Part shown: positions 16,076-25,349 of the stretch, one piece after another
Layout: the number at the start of each line of letters is the position of its first letter
How positions within the stretch are numbered: position 1 is the first letter of the stretch
Assembly: GCA_024710005.1 (NCBI GenBank)
Contig: JANJVQ010000036.1
Span: forward strand, 310,001-374,000
Reading direction: 5' to 3'
Length of the DNA stretch: 64,000 bases
Origin: Paludibacter sp.
GTDB lineage: Bacteria > Bacteroidota > Bacteroidia > Bacteroidales > Paludibacteraceae
Notes under the pieces: model-generated
What the model was told of the DNA's origin: nothing
Databases searched by the model: none
Seen by the model: the letters and a program-made list of their open reading frames with translations, nothing else
Made by a program: the position numbers and the translations under genes

Positions 16076-17362
16076 CTTGTCAATCACCCTTTTTGCTTTT
16101 CCTTCTGATCTGGCAATGGTGTTGGGTTCAACTAAGTTAATTTTCGCTGAAATACCCAGCGTGCTTGCGATGTTATGCTGGAATCTTTTCTTTAGATTCT
16201 CTAAAGTTTTAATTTCGTCCGACCAGAACTGATCGTCGATTTCGATATTGATTTCTAAGGTGTCGAGGTTGTTTTCGCGGTTTACCACCAGTTGGTAGTG
16301 CGGACTCGCCTCGCTCATTTCGAGCAGTACGGCTTCTACCTGCGATGGGAACACGTTCACGCCACGGATAATAAGCATATCGTCGCTTCTGCCCATGCAT
16401 TTTTCCATCCTCACCAGCGTACGACCGCAGGCGCATTTCTCCACATGCAGACGAGTCAGGTCTCTGGTTCTGTATCGGAGCAGCGGCATGGCTTCTTTTG
16501 TTATAGTTGTGAAAACAAGTTCGCCCAGTTCACCATAAGGCAAAACCTCCAGCGTTTTCGGGTCGATAATTTCCGGGATGAAATGATCTTCGAAAATGTG
16601 CATGCCGTTCTGACATTCACACTCCATGGATACACCCGGACCGATGATTTCGCTGAGTCCGTAAATATCAAACGCCTTGATGCCGAGTAGATTCTCTACC
16701 TGTTTGCGCAATTCATTGGTCCAGGGTTCAGCACCGAAAATACCGGCTCTCAGTTTAATTTCTTTCCTGTCAATGCCTGCTGCAACTAAACTTTCGCCCA
16801 AGTGTGCAGCGTACGAAGGCGTACAGGCAATCACGGTCGAACCGAAATCAACCATCAGCTGCAATTGTTTTTTTGTGTTTCCTCCGGAAATAGGTATAAC
16901 TGATGCACCGACTTTTTCAGCACCATAATGAACGCCGAGTCCGCCGGTAAATAATCCGTAACCATAAGCCACCTGGATGATGTCTTCTTTAGTAACCCCC
17001 GCCATGGTCAGCGAACGTGCCACGACTTCGCTCCAAAGTTGCAAATCGTTTTTGGTATAACCCACCACCGTTGGCTTGCCGGTGGTACCGCTCGAAGCAT
17101 GCAAGCGGACAATCTGGTTTTGGGGGACAGTAAACAGTCCAAAAGGATAATTATCGCGTAAATCGTCTTTTACCGTAAAAGGTAAATCTTTCAGCTGATC
17201 AATGCTTTTGATGTCGCCGGGTTCTATGCCCGCTTCTGTCAGTTTCTTTCTGTAGAAAGGCACATTGTAGTACATGCGTTCAATCATCTTGACAAAACGC
17301 TCATTCTGAATCTCCTTCAGCTTTTCTCTGTCGGCTGTTTCAATAAATTCGTTCCAGATCAT
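16055..17362 (-). CDS. paaK: Phenylacetate-CoA ligase
   Basis: A 435-residue acyl-adenylate-forming ligase that joins phenylacetate (or another arylacetate) to CoA using ATP. The phosphate-binding loop is [17 protein letters not shown] (about 90-106). The YGLSE motif ([12 protein letters not shown]) is near residue 230 and the conserved RTRDLTRL about 290. The C-terminal subdomain has [21 protein letters not shown]. Length and motifs match PaaK closely. It sits downstream of iorAB with a hairpin-rich 210 bp spacer and upstream of the ACT-domain gene. Running in the ATP-forming direction, the ligase can harvest energy from arylacetyl-CoA made by IorAB. Confidence 0.93.
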   Translation of the reverse strand: MIWNEFIETADREKLKEIQNERFVKMIERMYYNVPFYRKKLTEAGIEPGDIKSIDQLKDLPFTVKDDLRDNYPFGLFTVPQNQIVRLHASSGTTGKPTVVGYTKNDLQLWSEVVARSLTMAGVTKEDIIQVAYGYGLFTGGLGVHYGAEKVGASVIPISGGNTKKQLQLMVDFGSTVIACTPSYAAHLGESLVAAGIDRKEIKLRAGIFGAEPWTNELRKQVENLLGIKAFDIYGLSEIIGPGVSMECECQNGMHIFEDHFIPEIIDPKTLEVLPYGELGELVFTTITKEAMPLLRYRTRDLTRLHVEKCACGRTLVRMEKCMGRSDDMLIIRGVNVFPSQVEAVLLEMSEASPHYQLVVNRENNLDTLEINIEIDDQFWSDEIKTLENLKKRFQHNIASTLGISAKINLVEPNTIARSEGKAKRVIDKRITNIE

Positions 17363-17407
17363 TTTTATTTGCGATTTTTTTATTTACGATTTACGATTTT
17401 TTATGTC

Positions 17408-17492
17408 GCCCCTACGGGGCTGATATTGTGTTGCGTGTCATTTGCACCCCCGGGTTTTACCCGGGGCTAATGATATATTGCCCTTTCAGGGC
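17408..17492. repeat. Three serial hairpins in the iorB-paaK spacer
   Basis: Three short palindromes in a row: GCCCCTACGGGGC (17408-17420), CCCCGGG-TTTTA-CCCGGGG (17448-17466) and GCCCTTTCAGGGC (17480-17492). The middle one recurs as CCCCGGGTT-TT-AACCCGGGG at 34891-34910. They lie inside the operon between iorB and paaK and could affect transcript processing or relative expression. Confidence 0.7.
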
Positions 17493-17542
17493 ATGTGTTA
17501 TTGCAATTAATATCGGCAATTCATCAAAATTTTGATTCCTGT

Positions 17543-17570
17543 GTAGAGACGCACGGCCGTGCGTCTCTAC
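17543..17570. repeat. 28 bp perfect palindrome (dispersed)
   Basis: A perfect palindrome with arms GTAGAGACGCACGG and its complement, just after the iorB stop (minus strand). A second copy, extended to 30 bp, is at 48916-48945. Sequences of this kind are common dispersed palindromes in several phyla (from memory). Confidence 0.8.
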
Positions 17571-17572
17571 AA

Positions 17573-18175
17573 TTAACATTTTTCGTTTTCCGTTTTCCGT
17601 TCTCCGCTATATTCAATTCCCATCTCAAACGCCCTCAAATTCATCTCTACCACGGCTTCGCCTTTGCTGCTGAACATGGCACGGATGCTTTCCCGGAGTT
17701 CCTTTTTGGTGAACCCGAGGTAATCGGCAGCGGCGCCTATCATCACTACATTCTCGGTTTTGATGCTGCCAGCTTCTTTCGCGATGGCTTCGGCATCGAT
17801 AAACTGTACTTTTTTGCCTGTTTTTTTTATGTTTTCCAGCACTTCTTTTTCATCCGGATAATTCGCGATATTCACAAAAGGTTTTGTCGCCGTGATGATT
17901 ACACCGTCTTCCGCCAGAAAAGGAAGATAACGAAGTGCTTCCATAGGCTCCAGCGATAAAATAATACTGGCTTCACCACGTGGAATTAAATCGGAATAAA
18001 TTTCACGATCGGAAATGCGTAAATGCGATTCTACCGCACCACCACGCTGACTCATGCCGTGGACTTCCGCCTGTTTGATGAAAAGATTTTTTTGCATGGC
18101 AGCATAATCAATGATGGCGGCAATGGTCAGAATTCCCTGACCGCCCACTCCTGCCAATATAATATTGTTGATCAT
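17573..18175 (-). CDS. iorB: Indolepyruvate oxidoreductase, beta subunit
   Basis: A 200-residue gamma-type subunit of 2-oxoacid:acceptor oxidoreductase. The opening NNIILAGVGGQGILTIAAII is the family's Gly-rich motif, and MSQRGGAVESHLRIS follows at about 47-61, both diagnostic for IorB. With IorA it oxidatively decarboxylates indolepyruvate and other arylpyruvates to arylacetyl-CoA, passing electrons to ferredoxin. It follows iorA by 6 nt. Length is normal. Confidence 0.92.
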   Translation of the reverse strand: MINNIILAGVGGQGILTIAAIIDYAAMQKNLFIKQAEVHGMSQRGGAVESHLRISDREIYSDLIPRGEASIILSLEPMEALRYLPFLAEDGVIITATKPFVNIANYPDEKEVLENIKKTGKKVQFIDAEAIAKEAGSIKTENVVMIGAAADYLGFTKKELRESIRAMFSSKGEAVVEMNLRAFEMGIEYSGERKTENEKC

Positions 18176-18181
18176 CGTGTC

Positions 18182-19774
18182 TTATTTTTTGCTGTTTTTC
18201 CTTCTTAATGTTTGAATGCACTCGCGGCAAGCCAGAATAACCGAAACGCCTTCGTAATCGAAAGCAGCTTTCAGCTTGGCGATGTTTTCTTCCAGATTTT
18301 TCTTCAAAGGAACGATGGTGTGGATGTGTGCTGTCTCCACCCCGATGCCTTCACAAATTTGCTGAAGTTTGTTAGTCCCGGCAGAATCTTGTCCGCCTGT
18401 CATGGCTGTTGTATAATTATCAGAAATAATCAAGGTCATCGGTGTTTTATCGTTCACCGCATCCAGCAGACCGGTGATACCGGAATGTGTAAATGTTGAA
18501 TCTCCGATTACTGCTACTGCCGGATGTATTCCCGCATCAGCAGCGCCCTTGGCCATGGTCACAGAGGCTCCCATGTCCACGCAGGTGTTGATGGCATTAT
18601 ATGGAGGAAGCGCACCCAGCGTGTAACATCCGATATCGGCAAATACATGCTTGTTTTCGTAGCTTTCGAGTGCTATGTTCAGGGCTTCGTACAAGTCGCG
18701 GTGACTGCAACCCTGGCACAACTCGGGCGGCCGGTTGGCAACAATCTCAGGAACCGGCTGCGTGACATTGGTTTTATTCAGCAATGCTTTGGCTAATGCA
18801 TCCGGTGATAACTCTCCGGTGCGTGGTAAGGTGCCATCCAGTCGCCCAGTGAACTTACCATTGTCGAAGAACCCGCGCAACAATTCTTCGTAAATAGGGT
18901 AACCCTCTTCCGCGATCATCACTTTTGAATAACGACTGCAAAAGGCCTTGATTTTTTGTTCCGGAACAGGATATTGCGAAATTTTCAAAACAGGGATGTT
19001 TAATTGATGGGCTGAATTGATTTCCATCACATAATTATAGGCCAGTCCGAAAGCAATAATCCCAAAGTCTCCAGTTCCGGTAATTTCTTTATTGAAAATT
19101 GAATTTTCAGATAACTCAGTCAGTTGTTTTTGCATTTCAAGTAATGCATTGTAACGTCTGCGTGCATTGGCGGGTAGTAAAATCCACTTGAATTTATCGG
19201 TTTCCGGATTCAGCGGATTGGCTTCGACAGGCGCAGTGCGTTCAATCACCGAGCGGGAATGTGAAAGTCGTGTGGTAATGCGGATTATGACCGGCAATTT
19301 CACGTCTTCCGACAATTGGAAAGCATGACGAACACAATGATATGCTTCCTGTTGACTCGAAGGTTCGAGCAAAGGCAGGAAAGCAAATCTTCCGTAGAAA
19401 CGGGTGTCCTGTTCATTTTGTGAAGAATGCATCGAAGGGTCATCGGCCACCAGCAACACCAGTCCCCCGTTAATCCCGGTTACAGCAGAGTTAATAAAAG
19501 CATCAGCAGCCACGTTTAATCCGACGTGTTTCATGCAAACCAAACTCCTTTTCCCGGCATACGACATGCCGAGTGCAGCCTCATAAGCCGTTTTTTCGTT
19601 GGCCGACCAGCTTGACCTTATCTTTTTTTGTTTCGCAATTTCTGATTGCTGAATGTAGGTGGTGATTTCGGTAGAAGGAGTGCCGGGATAAGCATAAACG
19701 CCCGAAATTCCTTCGTCAATAGCGGCAACGGCAATGACTTCCGCCCCGAGGAGCAATTCTTTTTCTTTAACCAT
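18182..19774 (-). CDS. iorA: Indolepyruvate oxidoreductase, alpha subunit (no C-terminal ferredoxin domain)
   Basis: Encodes 530 residues. The N-terminal pyrimidine-binding domain starts LLLGAEVIAVAAIDEGISGVYAYPGTPSTEI, and the TPP-binding domain contains CQGCSHRDLYEAL, IGCYTLGALPPYN and GDSTFTHSGITGL. The chain ends soon after VSVILACRECIQTLRRK. Archaeal and clostridial IorA proteins continue into a ferredoxin-like domain with two 4Fe-4S Cys clusters; here only CRECI remains, so the shorter form must use another electron route or an external ferredoxin. It is the first gene of the minus-strand operon and catalyses arylpyruvate to arylacetyl-CoA with IorB. Confidence 0.92.
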   Translation of the reverse strand: MVKEKELLLGAEVIAVAAIDEGISGVYAYPGTPSTEITTYIQQSEIAKQKKIRSSWSANEKTAYEAALGMSYAGKRSLVCMKHVGLNVAADAFINSAVTGINGGLVLLVADDPSMHSSQNEQDTRFYGRFAFLPLLEPSSQQEAYHCVRHAFQLSEDVKLPVIIRITTRLSHSRSVIERTAPVEANPLNPETDKFKWILLPANARRRYNALLEMQKQLTELSENSIFNKEITGTGDFGIIAFGLAYNYVMEINSAHQLNIPVLKISQYPVPEQKIKAFCSRYSKVMIAEEGYPIYEELLRGFFDNGKFTGRLDGTLPRTGELSPDALAKALLNKTNVTQPVPEIVANRPPELCQGCSHRDLYEALNIALESYENKHVFADIGCYTLGALPPYNAINTCVDMGASVTMAKGAADAGIHPAVAVIGDSTFTHSGITGLLDAVNDKTPMTLIISDNYTTAMTGGQDSAGTNKLQQICEGIGVETAHIHTIVPLKKNLEENIAKLKAAFDYEGVSVILACRECIQTLRRKNSKK

Positions 19775-20008
19775 GTTTTAATTCAATGTCTAATGTGTGC
19801 TTTTATCTGCAAAATTGATGTAAAAACAGGATAATGTAATCTCACAAAAGTGTTTTTCAGCCAAAACTTCGCAAAGTTAGCGAAAAAGGAGCAAATAGCA
19901 AAGTGCCCTTTACAACACACCACTCACTTTCCTTGCTCTATAGAAAAATGCTTATAAAACCAAACAAAAAAAATGTTTTTGCTATTAAAAATTAAAAAAA
20001 ATCTGATT

Positions 20009-20043
20009 TTTGCTTTTATAGTTAAATAAATTTTGTAATTTTG
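20009..20043 (+). promoter_or_regulatory. Bacteroidota-type promoter for gdhA
   Basis: TTTG at 20009-20012, a 23 nt spacer and TAATTTTG at 20036-20043, matching the Bacteroidota sigma consensus TTTG/TAnnTTTG. It lies about 40 bp before the gdhA ATG. The rest of the 309 bp gene-free stretch 19775-20083 is AT-rich with no other feature seen. Confidence 0.65.
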
Positions 20044-20083
20044 CCGCCGAAACAATAAACCCACTAAAAAACGTAACATTTTT

Positions 20084-21421
20084 ATGAAAGCAGATCAAGT
20101 CCTCGACACCCTGAGGCGTCGCTTTCCCAATGAACCTGAATACCATCAGGCAGTTGAGGAAGTATTGCACTCAATTGAAGAAGTGTACAACGCCCACCCC
20201 GAATTCGAAAAACAAAATTTAATTGAAAGACTTTGCATTCCGGATCGGATTTTTTCTTTCCGTATTACCTGGACAGATGACAAAGGCAACGTGCAAACCA
20301 ACATGGGATACCGTGTTCAGCATTGCAACGCCATCGGCCCTTACAAAGGCGGTATGCGTTTCCACGCCTCTGTTTGTCCTTCTATTCTGAAATTTTTAGC
20401 TTTCGAGCAAACATTCAAGAATGCACTGACTACCTTACCGATGGGTGGTGGAAAAGGAGGTTCTGATTTCAATCCGAAAGGAAAATCAAATGCAGAAATC
20501 ATGCGTTTCTGCCAGGCGTTCATGCTGGAATTGTGGCGCCATATTGGTCCTGAAACTGATGTTCCTGCCGGTGATATCGGCGTAGGTGGTCGTGAGGTTG
20601 CTTACATGTATGGCATGTATCGCAAACTGGCCCGTGAAAATACAGGTACATTCACAGGTAAAGGTATCGAATTCGGTGGTTCGCTGATTCGTCCCGAAGC
20701 TACCGGTTACGGTAATATCTACTTCCTGATGAATATGCTCAAAAGAAAAGGGATTAACGATTTGAAAGGTCAGGTTGTATCTATCTCCGGTTCAGGTAAT
20801 GTGGCTACTTATACCGCTGAAAAAGTGCTGGAGCTGGGAGGTAAAGTAATTACCCTGTCCGACAGTAACGGTTATATCTACGATCCGGAAGGCATCACCA
20901 AAGAAAAACTCGAATACGTTTTCGAACTGAAAAATATCTACCGCGGTAGAATCAAGGAATATGCCGACAAATACAATTGCAAATATGTAGAAGGTGGACG
21001 CCCATGGGCTGAAGCTTGTACTATCGCGTTGCCTTCAGCAACCCAGAACGAGTTGAACGGCGACGATGCTGAAATGCTGGTGAAAAACGGTTGTATAGCT
21101 GTTTCAGAAGGAGCTAACATGCCTTCTACTCCCGAAGCTGTTGAAGTATTCCTGAAAAACAAAATCCTGTATGCTCCGGGCAAAGCTGCCAATGCTGGTG
21201 GTGTTTCAGTTTCAGGTCTTGAAATGACTCAGAACTCAATCAAACTGAGCTGGTCAAGAGAAGAAGTTGATCAGAAACTGAAAGACATCATGGAAAATAT
21301 CCACAATGCCTGCGTGAAATACGGAACAGAAGCTGATGGTTATGTTAACTACGTGAAAGGTGCCAACATCGCCGGTTTCATGAAAGTTGCCAAGGCCATG
21401 ATGGCACAGGGTGTGCTGTAA
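20084..21421 (+). CDS. gdhA: Glutamate dehydrogenase, NADP-type
   Basis: A 445-residue hexameric glutamate dehydrogenase interconverting 2-oxoglutarate plus ammonium and glutamate. The substrate site reads GPYKGGMRFHASV and PMGGGKGGSDFNPKGKS (catalytic Lys in GGGKGG). The catalytic Asp is in VPAGDIGVGGREV. The Rossmann domain has VSISGSGNVATYTAEK; the Ser after the second strand with the following DSN fits NADP use. Length and the N-terminal helical region match the GdhA small-hexamer class. It is a stand-alone gene with its own promoter (20009-20043) and a strong terminator (21445-21476). Confidence 0.95.
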   Translation: MKADQVLDTLRRRFPNEPEYHQAVEEVLHSIEEVYNAHPEFEKQNLIERLCIPDRIFSFRITWTDDKGNVQTNMGYRVQHCNAIGPYKGGMRFHASVCPSILKFLAFEQTFKNALTTLPMGGGKGGSDFNPKGKSNAEIMRFCQAFMLELWRHIGPETDVPAGDIGVGGREVAYMYGMYRKLARENTGTFTGKGIEFGGSLIRPEATGYGNIYFLMNMLKRKGINDLKGQVVSISGSGNVATYTAEKVLELGGKVITLSDSNGYIYDPEGITKEKLEYVFELKNIYRGRIKEYADKYNCKYVEGGRPWAEACTIALPSATQNELNGDDAEMLVKNGCIAVSEGANMPSTPEAVEVFLKNKILYAPGKAANAGGVSVSGLEMTQNSIKLSWSREEVDQKLKDIMENIHNACVKYGTEADGYVNYVKGANIAGFMKVAKAMMAQGVL

Positions 21422-21444
21422 TTGAGATTTTAGATTATATGTTG

Positions 21445-21476
21445 AAAAAAGCCCGCGAATTTCGCGGGCTTTTTTT
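21445..21476 (+). terminator. Rho-independent terminator after gdhA
   Basis: A GC-rich stem AGCCCGCGAA/TTCGCGGGCT with a 2-nt centre, preceded by an A-run and followed by seven T. It lies 24 nt after the gdhA stop. The A-run makes it usable from either side. Confidence 0.9.
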
Positions 21477-21543
21477 GTGCCTGTATGAACAATTTTTTAT
21501 CATAACATGTTTTAAGTATCAATTAAATAAACAAATAAGTACA

Positions 21544-22086
21544 ATGGCACCAATCAAACTTCTTTCACTGATTTTCTTGTCCGTATTATTTACGGGCAGT
21601 ATCAGTTCTCAATCCATTTATTCTTTTAAAGTAAATACAATTGATGGTCAGCAAACCACTCTGGCGCAATACAAGGGAAGAACCATCCTCATTGTAAACG
21701 TTGCCAGCAAGTGCGGGTTGACCAAACAATACGAAGGCCTCGAAGCTTTGTATAAGAAGTACAAAGACCGTGGACTGGTCATACTTGGTTTTCCCTGTAA
21801 TCAGTTTATGGGACAAGAACCAGGAACAGAAGCGGAGATTGCTGAATTTTGTTCCGTAAATTATGGAGTAACATTCCCGCTTTTCTCTAAAATTGATGTG
21901 AATGGTGAAGGTGCTCATCCCTTGTATCAATACCTGAAAAAAGTACTGCCGGGAACTGCAAACAAACCGGATATTGAATGGAATTTTGCCAAGTTCCTGA
22001 TAGATAAAGACGGTAAGCCGGTCTACAGGTATCATCCCAAGGTGAAGCCTGCTGAGTTGGAAGGGGATATTGAGAAATTACTCTGA
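21544..22086 (+). CDS. Glutathione peroxidase family protein, exported
   Basis: Encodes 180 residues with a signal peptide (about 1-24). The thioredoxin-fold peroxidase core carries the peroxidatic cysteine in NVASKCGLTKQYEGLE (Cys in place of selenocysteine), LGFPCNQFMGQEPG with the Gln, and WNFAKFLIDKDG with the Trp: the Cys/Gln/Trp triad is complete. Such enzymes reduce peroxides, in bacteria usually with thioredoxin-like donors. An upstream in-frame start at 21439 would run through the gdhA terminator and is rejected. The predicted location is the periplasm or outer membrane side. Confidence 0.9.
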   Translation: MAPIKLLSLIFLSVLFTGSISSQSIYSFKVNTIDGQQTTLAQYKGRTILIVNVASKCGLTKQYEGLEALYKKYKDRGLVILGFPCNQFMGQEPGTEAEIAEFCSVNYGVTFPLFSKIDVNGEGAHPLYQYLKKVLPGTANKPDIEWNFAKFLIDKDGKPVYRYHPKVKPAELEGDIEKLL

Positions 22087-22125
22087 AATGAATTGCTGAC
22101 TGAATATCTGATAAAATGAAAAAAT

Positions 22126-23115
22126 ATGAATAAGTTAATTTTATTGTCTGTCTTTATTTGTCTTGCACAGCTTGTTGGGGCGCAATGCGTTTCGGGTGAC
22201 TGCAACAACGGATTCGGAAAACACCAGTATTATGACGGTTATTACGAGGGAAACTGGAAAAACAGTCAGTGGGAAGGTCAGGGGAAGTATGTTTTGAAAG
22301 ATAAATATACTTACACCGGAACTTTTTCTGATGGTTTGTTGACCGGCAAGGGTACCATCGAGTTCTCTAATGGGAATCGGTATGTTGGTGATGTCTATGA
22401 TGGTTTGTTCCAGGGCAGTGGTGTCTTAACTTATAGTGACGGTAAAACTTTTGAAGGTGAATTTAAAAAGGGAGAAATCTGGTCGGGAAAAGGATTTGTG
22501 GCTATTGGAGAAGATACATATAATGGTCAGATTCTGGAAGGGAAATTTCACGGTCAGGGAGTATATAGGGATAAAGAGGGGAGGATGTTTGAGGGTGTAT
22601 TTAATAATGGTATCCCCTGGACAGGTAAAGGTTTTACCTTGCAAAAAGAAGGAACGTATACAGGTGAAATCTTCGAAGGGAAGATTCATGGTAACGGCGT
22701 GTTTAAATATAATTCAAATGGATTAAAACTCGAGGGTAAATTTGTAAATGGTACGATAGTCGATGGGAAGGGGTATATCAAGGACTTTAATGGTGATTAT
22801 TATGGTGAAATAGTGAATTCGACTTATCACGGACATGGCACATACACACATCGCGACGGATGGAAATATTCTGGAAGGTTTGTAAATGGTAAAGTTACAT
22901 CTGGCACTATGAATTATGTAGATAAAAGTAGTTATTCTGGGGATTTTTTGAACAACAAGCCCCATGGGAAAGGGACGCTTAAATACACTGATGGTTATAC
23001 ATATTCCGGATCTGTGGAATACGGAAAACGACAAGGCCAGGGTTCACTGTATGATAAAGACGGGAATTTGGTGTATTCTGGCAGATGGTCAAATGATAAA
23101 CCAATAGATAGATAA
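22126..23115 (+). CDS. Secreted MORN-repeat protein
   Basis: Encodes 329 residues with a signal peptide (MNKLILLSVFICLAQLVGA) followed by about twelve MORN repeats of about 23 residues (patterns such as YYEGNWKNSQWEGQGKYVL, YTGTFSDGLLTGKGTIEF and YSGDFLNNKPHGKGTLKY). MORN repeats form an elongated beta-sheet and usually bind lipids or proteins; no enzymatic domain is attached. It is 40 nt downstream of the peroxidase and 27 nt upstream of the next exported protein, so the three may be one transcript. Function unknown. Confidence 0.85.
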   Translation: MNKLILLSVFICLAQLVGAQCVSGDCNNGFGKHQYYDGYYEGNWKNSQWEGQGKYVLKDKYTYTGTFSDGLLTGKGTIEFSNGNRYVGDVYDGLFQGSGVLTYSDGKTFEGEFKKGEIWSGKGFVAIGEDTYNGQILEGKFHGQGVYRDKEGRMFEGVFNNGIPWTGKGFTLQKEGTYTGEIFEGKIHGNGVFKYNSNGLKLEGKFVNGTIVDGKGYIKDFNGDYYGEIVNSTYHGHGTYTHRDGWKYSGRFVNGKVTSGTMNYVDKSSYSGDFLNNKPHGKGTLKYTDGYTYSGSVEYGKRQGQGSLYDKDGNLVYSGRWSNDKPIDR

Positions 23116-23142
23116 TTGATTAACTTTAATATATACATTTTT

Positions 23143-24126
23143 ATGAAAACTTCATGGTTGCTTTTGTTTATACTGCTGTTTAACGCAGGGGCTATGGCAC
23201 AGAAAAAAACTTTTTGCAATGCATTCAGACAATTAGAAGAAATTGCCGGTGATAATTTTACGCAGATTCGTTTGGCTGAAGATACAACGGCTAAAGGTGC
23301 GTTTAAAACTTATCTCTCCTCGTTACAAATCGCAGGAGCTCAGAAGACCGAAATTAGTCAGCGTCTTGGGAGAACAGTTTTTAGAGGCGATTTCGGACTG
23401 TTTGATTCTGAAGATGCGGGAAAAGCGAAAGTGAATGAATTGATTGCTCAGATGGTTGAATGTTTTCCGGGCTTTAGGTTCCATGAAATGAAGAAAGGAA
23501 TCTTTAGTGAAACAAATTATATTTTTTCTAATCATGTTGAAAATGCTTTCAGATTGTACGATGCAGCTTTCGTGTTGAAAAAAGAGGGTAAAAGTAATGT
23601 TCGTGTCATTTTTGAATTTGGAGGTGTTGAGAAAAATATATACAACAATATGATTTCCGGTATGCCTTATACCGATTTTAGTGTGGTAAATGTTGATAAG
23701 GTGGTGGATGAGTTTAGTAGAAAACTGGATTTGGTTCTTAAAGAGTCAAAATCTGCATTTTACAATATTACAGGAGATCTGATTGAGGAACCAAATGCGA
23801 TTTTTAAAAGATATACGACTGAAACACAAGTTCCGTCAAACGGTTTTTGCACAATCGAAGACCGTACTATGGGATTGGTTTATTATGTTATCCCGCTTGT
23901 TAAAGAAGGAGATGCCGCTGACTTCCAGAAAGCAAACAATGAATATCTTGTTAAAATAATGAAAGCGCTGGGTAAAGATTATGCGCTCGGCTTGTCGGCT
24001 GATAAAAAGAAAGTTAATTTTGTACACAAAGACAGACCCGGAAAAAATGTGCTGAGTATTGTTGTCGTGAACCGCAAACCGCAGACTTTCGACTTAAGTA
24101 TTTATGTTGATTCTGATAAGGAGTAA
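23143..24126 (+). CDS. Exported hypothetical protein
   Basis: Encodes 327 residues from ATG 23143, chosen because it begins the signal peptide (MKTSWLLLFILLFNAGAMA); a TTG at 23116 would add nine residues. The mature part has a single early Cys (KTFCNAFRQLEEIAGDNF). I recognise no domain. Two halves look weakly alike: a segment around FGLFDSEDAGKAKVNEL and a later one around VVDEFSRKLDLVL. It follows the MORN gene closely, so the two products may act together in the envelope, but there is no direct evidence. Confidence 0.75.
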   Translation: MKTSWLLLFILLFNAGAMAQKKTFCNAFRQLEEIAGDNFTQIRLAEDTTAKGAFKTYLSSLQIAGAQKTEISQRLGRTVFRGDFGLFDSEDAGKAKVNELIAQMVECFPGFRFHEMKKGIFSETNYIFSNHVENAFRLYDAAFVLKKEGKSNVRVIFEFGGVEKNIYNNMISGMPYTDFSVVNVDKVVDEFSRKLDLVLKESKSAFYNITGDLIEEPNAIFKRYTTETQVPSNGFCTIEDRTMGLVYYVIPLVKEGDAADFQKANNEYLVKIMKALGKDYALGLSADKKKVNFVHKDRPGKNVLSIVVVNRKPQTFDLSIYVDSDKE

Positions 24127-24130
24127 AAAA

Positions 24131-25312
24131 TCATTCGACGATTACTGGATTTAAACCTCTCCGCCAATTATTCAGGTATTTGAAAAAATCCTCAGCCGTT
24201 TTGATGTCGTTTTGTTCTTCTTTTGCAGCAATAACTGTAAAGTAGAACCGGGTGGTTGTTTCTTTTTTCTGTGGAAAAACAATCAGGTTATTTACGCCCT
24301 CCATGATTTGTTTTCCCTGAAATTCTTTGGGCATGTACAGACCCAGACCGACAGTGTCTTTGGCGTATTTCAGGGTGTCGGGTTGCGGATGCCAGCTGCC
24401 CCACGAACCTACAAGCTGGTTGCTTTGGAAACAAGCGCCACCGCCGATTTGTTGCACGCCGGTTGCTAATTGCTCAATATCTGCGGAAGTAGTTATTTCG
24501 GCAACCACGTCGCGGTGACGGGCGTAGAGGATATAGCGGACAGTCATGTCGGCTTTCTTGCCTTCATACTCCCACCCTTTTACATCGCTTTCCACCACTG
24601 TGCGAATGTTTCCGGAAGCTACGATGCGGTGTGTTCTTAGATCGAACCTGTTGATATGCGTTGCTTTATCTTTTTCAAAGCCTTTGACAGTGCCCACGCC
24701 TACCCATCCCGAGACAAGCAGGATGTCGTCGCCATAACCGGCAGCAAGCTGCTCGTCCGTCGGATACCATTTGGTGTCGGCCAGCTCCAACTGATATTGC
24801 TTCTTTCCATATACATCGATGGTGCTTTTGTTGTCGAAATAGATGCGATAAGCCATCAAGGCAGATTCAAAAGCCACCCCATGGTGGTGCAGCTTGTTGT
24901 ACATGTCATTTTTTGCCGATGATATTTCGCGGATGTTGGTATGGCTACCGTCGGCTTCTTTCAAAATCAAACTTGCATACACCTCTGCCGGAAATTTTAC
25001 ACGTTTTTTATCAGATATACTTCGAAGTTGAACCTTCTTTTTTTCTCCGGCTTTCAGGTCGGTCAGGAATACCAGTTCGTCAGGAATGCTGTCGTTGTTG
25101 AGGTCGTCGAGTTGACTGCTAACCTGTTTTCCGTCAATGTAAACAGCCAGCCGGTCGCGTTTTGTCTGCCCGATTTTTTTGAATTGATCTAATTTTACTA
25201 CGACCGGAGCGTCTTTTATGTCTGCTTGATTTGGATTGGTGATTTCAATGTTAATTCCCGATGTGGAAATCAGACATAAAAACGTGAAGGCGAAAATGGT
25301 AAATGCTTTCAT
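24131..25312 (-). CDS. DUF4861 family exported protein
   Basis: Encodes 393 residues with a signal peptide (about 1-20). The chain contains HHHGVAFESALMAYRIYFD, VSGWVGVGTVKGFE and GGGACFQSNQLVGSWGSWHPQPD, which I associate with the DUF4861 family found in Bacteroidota pectin and rhamnogalacturonan loci. The activity of the family is not certain to me. It stands alone here, convergent with the exported protein at 23143-24126. A TATCTTTG promoter element lies upstream (25342-25349). Confidence 0.75.
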   Translation of the reverse strand: MKAFTIFAFTFLCLISTSGINIEITNPNQADIKDAPVVVKLDQFKKIGQTKRDRLAVYIDGKQVSSQLDDLNNDSIPDELVFLTDLKAGEKKKVQLRSISDKKRVKFPAEVYASLILKEADGSHTNIREISSAKNDMYNKLHHHGVAFESALMAYRIYFDNKSTIDVYGKKQYQLELADTKWYPTDEQLAAGYGDDILLVSGWVGVGTVKGFEKDKATHINRFDLRTHRIVASGNIRTVVESDVKGWEYEGKKADMTVRYILYARHRDVVAEITTSADIEQLATGVQQIGGGACFQSNQLVGSWGSWHPQPDTLKYAKDTVGLGLYMPKEFQGKQIMEGVNNLIVFPQKKETTTRFYFTVIAAKEEQNDIKTAEDFFKYLNNWRRGLNPVIVE

Positions 25313-25341
25313 AACCTTTTATGTTTAATTAGAAATGCATA

Positions 25342-25349
25342 CAAAGATA
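25342..25349 (-). promoter_or_regulatory. -7 promoter element of the DUF4861 gene
   Basis: Read on the minus strand this is TATCTTTG, a match to TAnnTTTG, placed 30 bp before the start at 25312. No convincing TTTG partner was seen 17-23 bp upstream. Confidence 0.4.

Noticed and set aside
17495-17959. Plus-strand 154-residue frame over iorB
   Set aside because: Antisense shadow of iorB; translation has no domain and runs through the 28 bp palindrome.
21439-21543. N-terminal extension of the glutathione peroxidase
   Set aside because: It would translate through the gdhA terminator hairpin; ATG 21544 begins a proper signal peptide.
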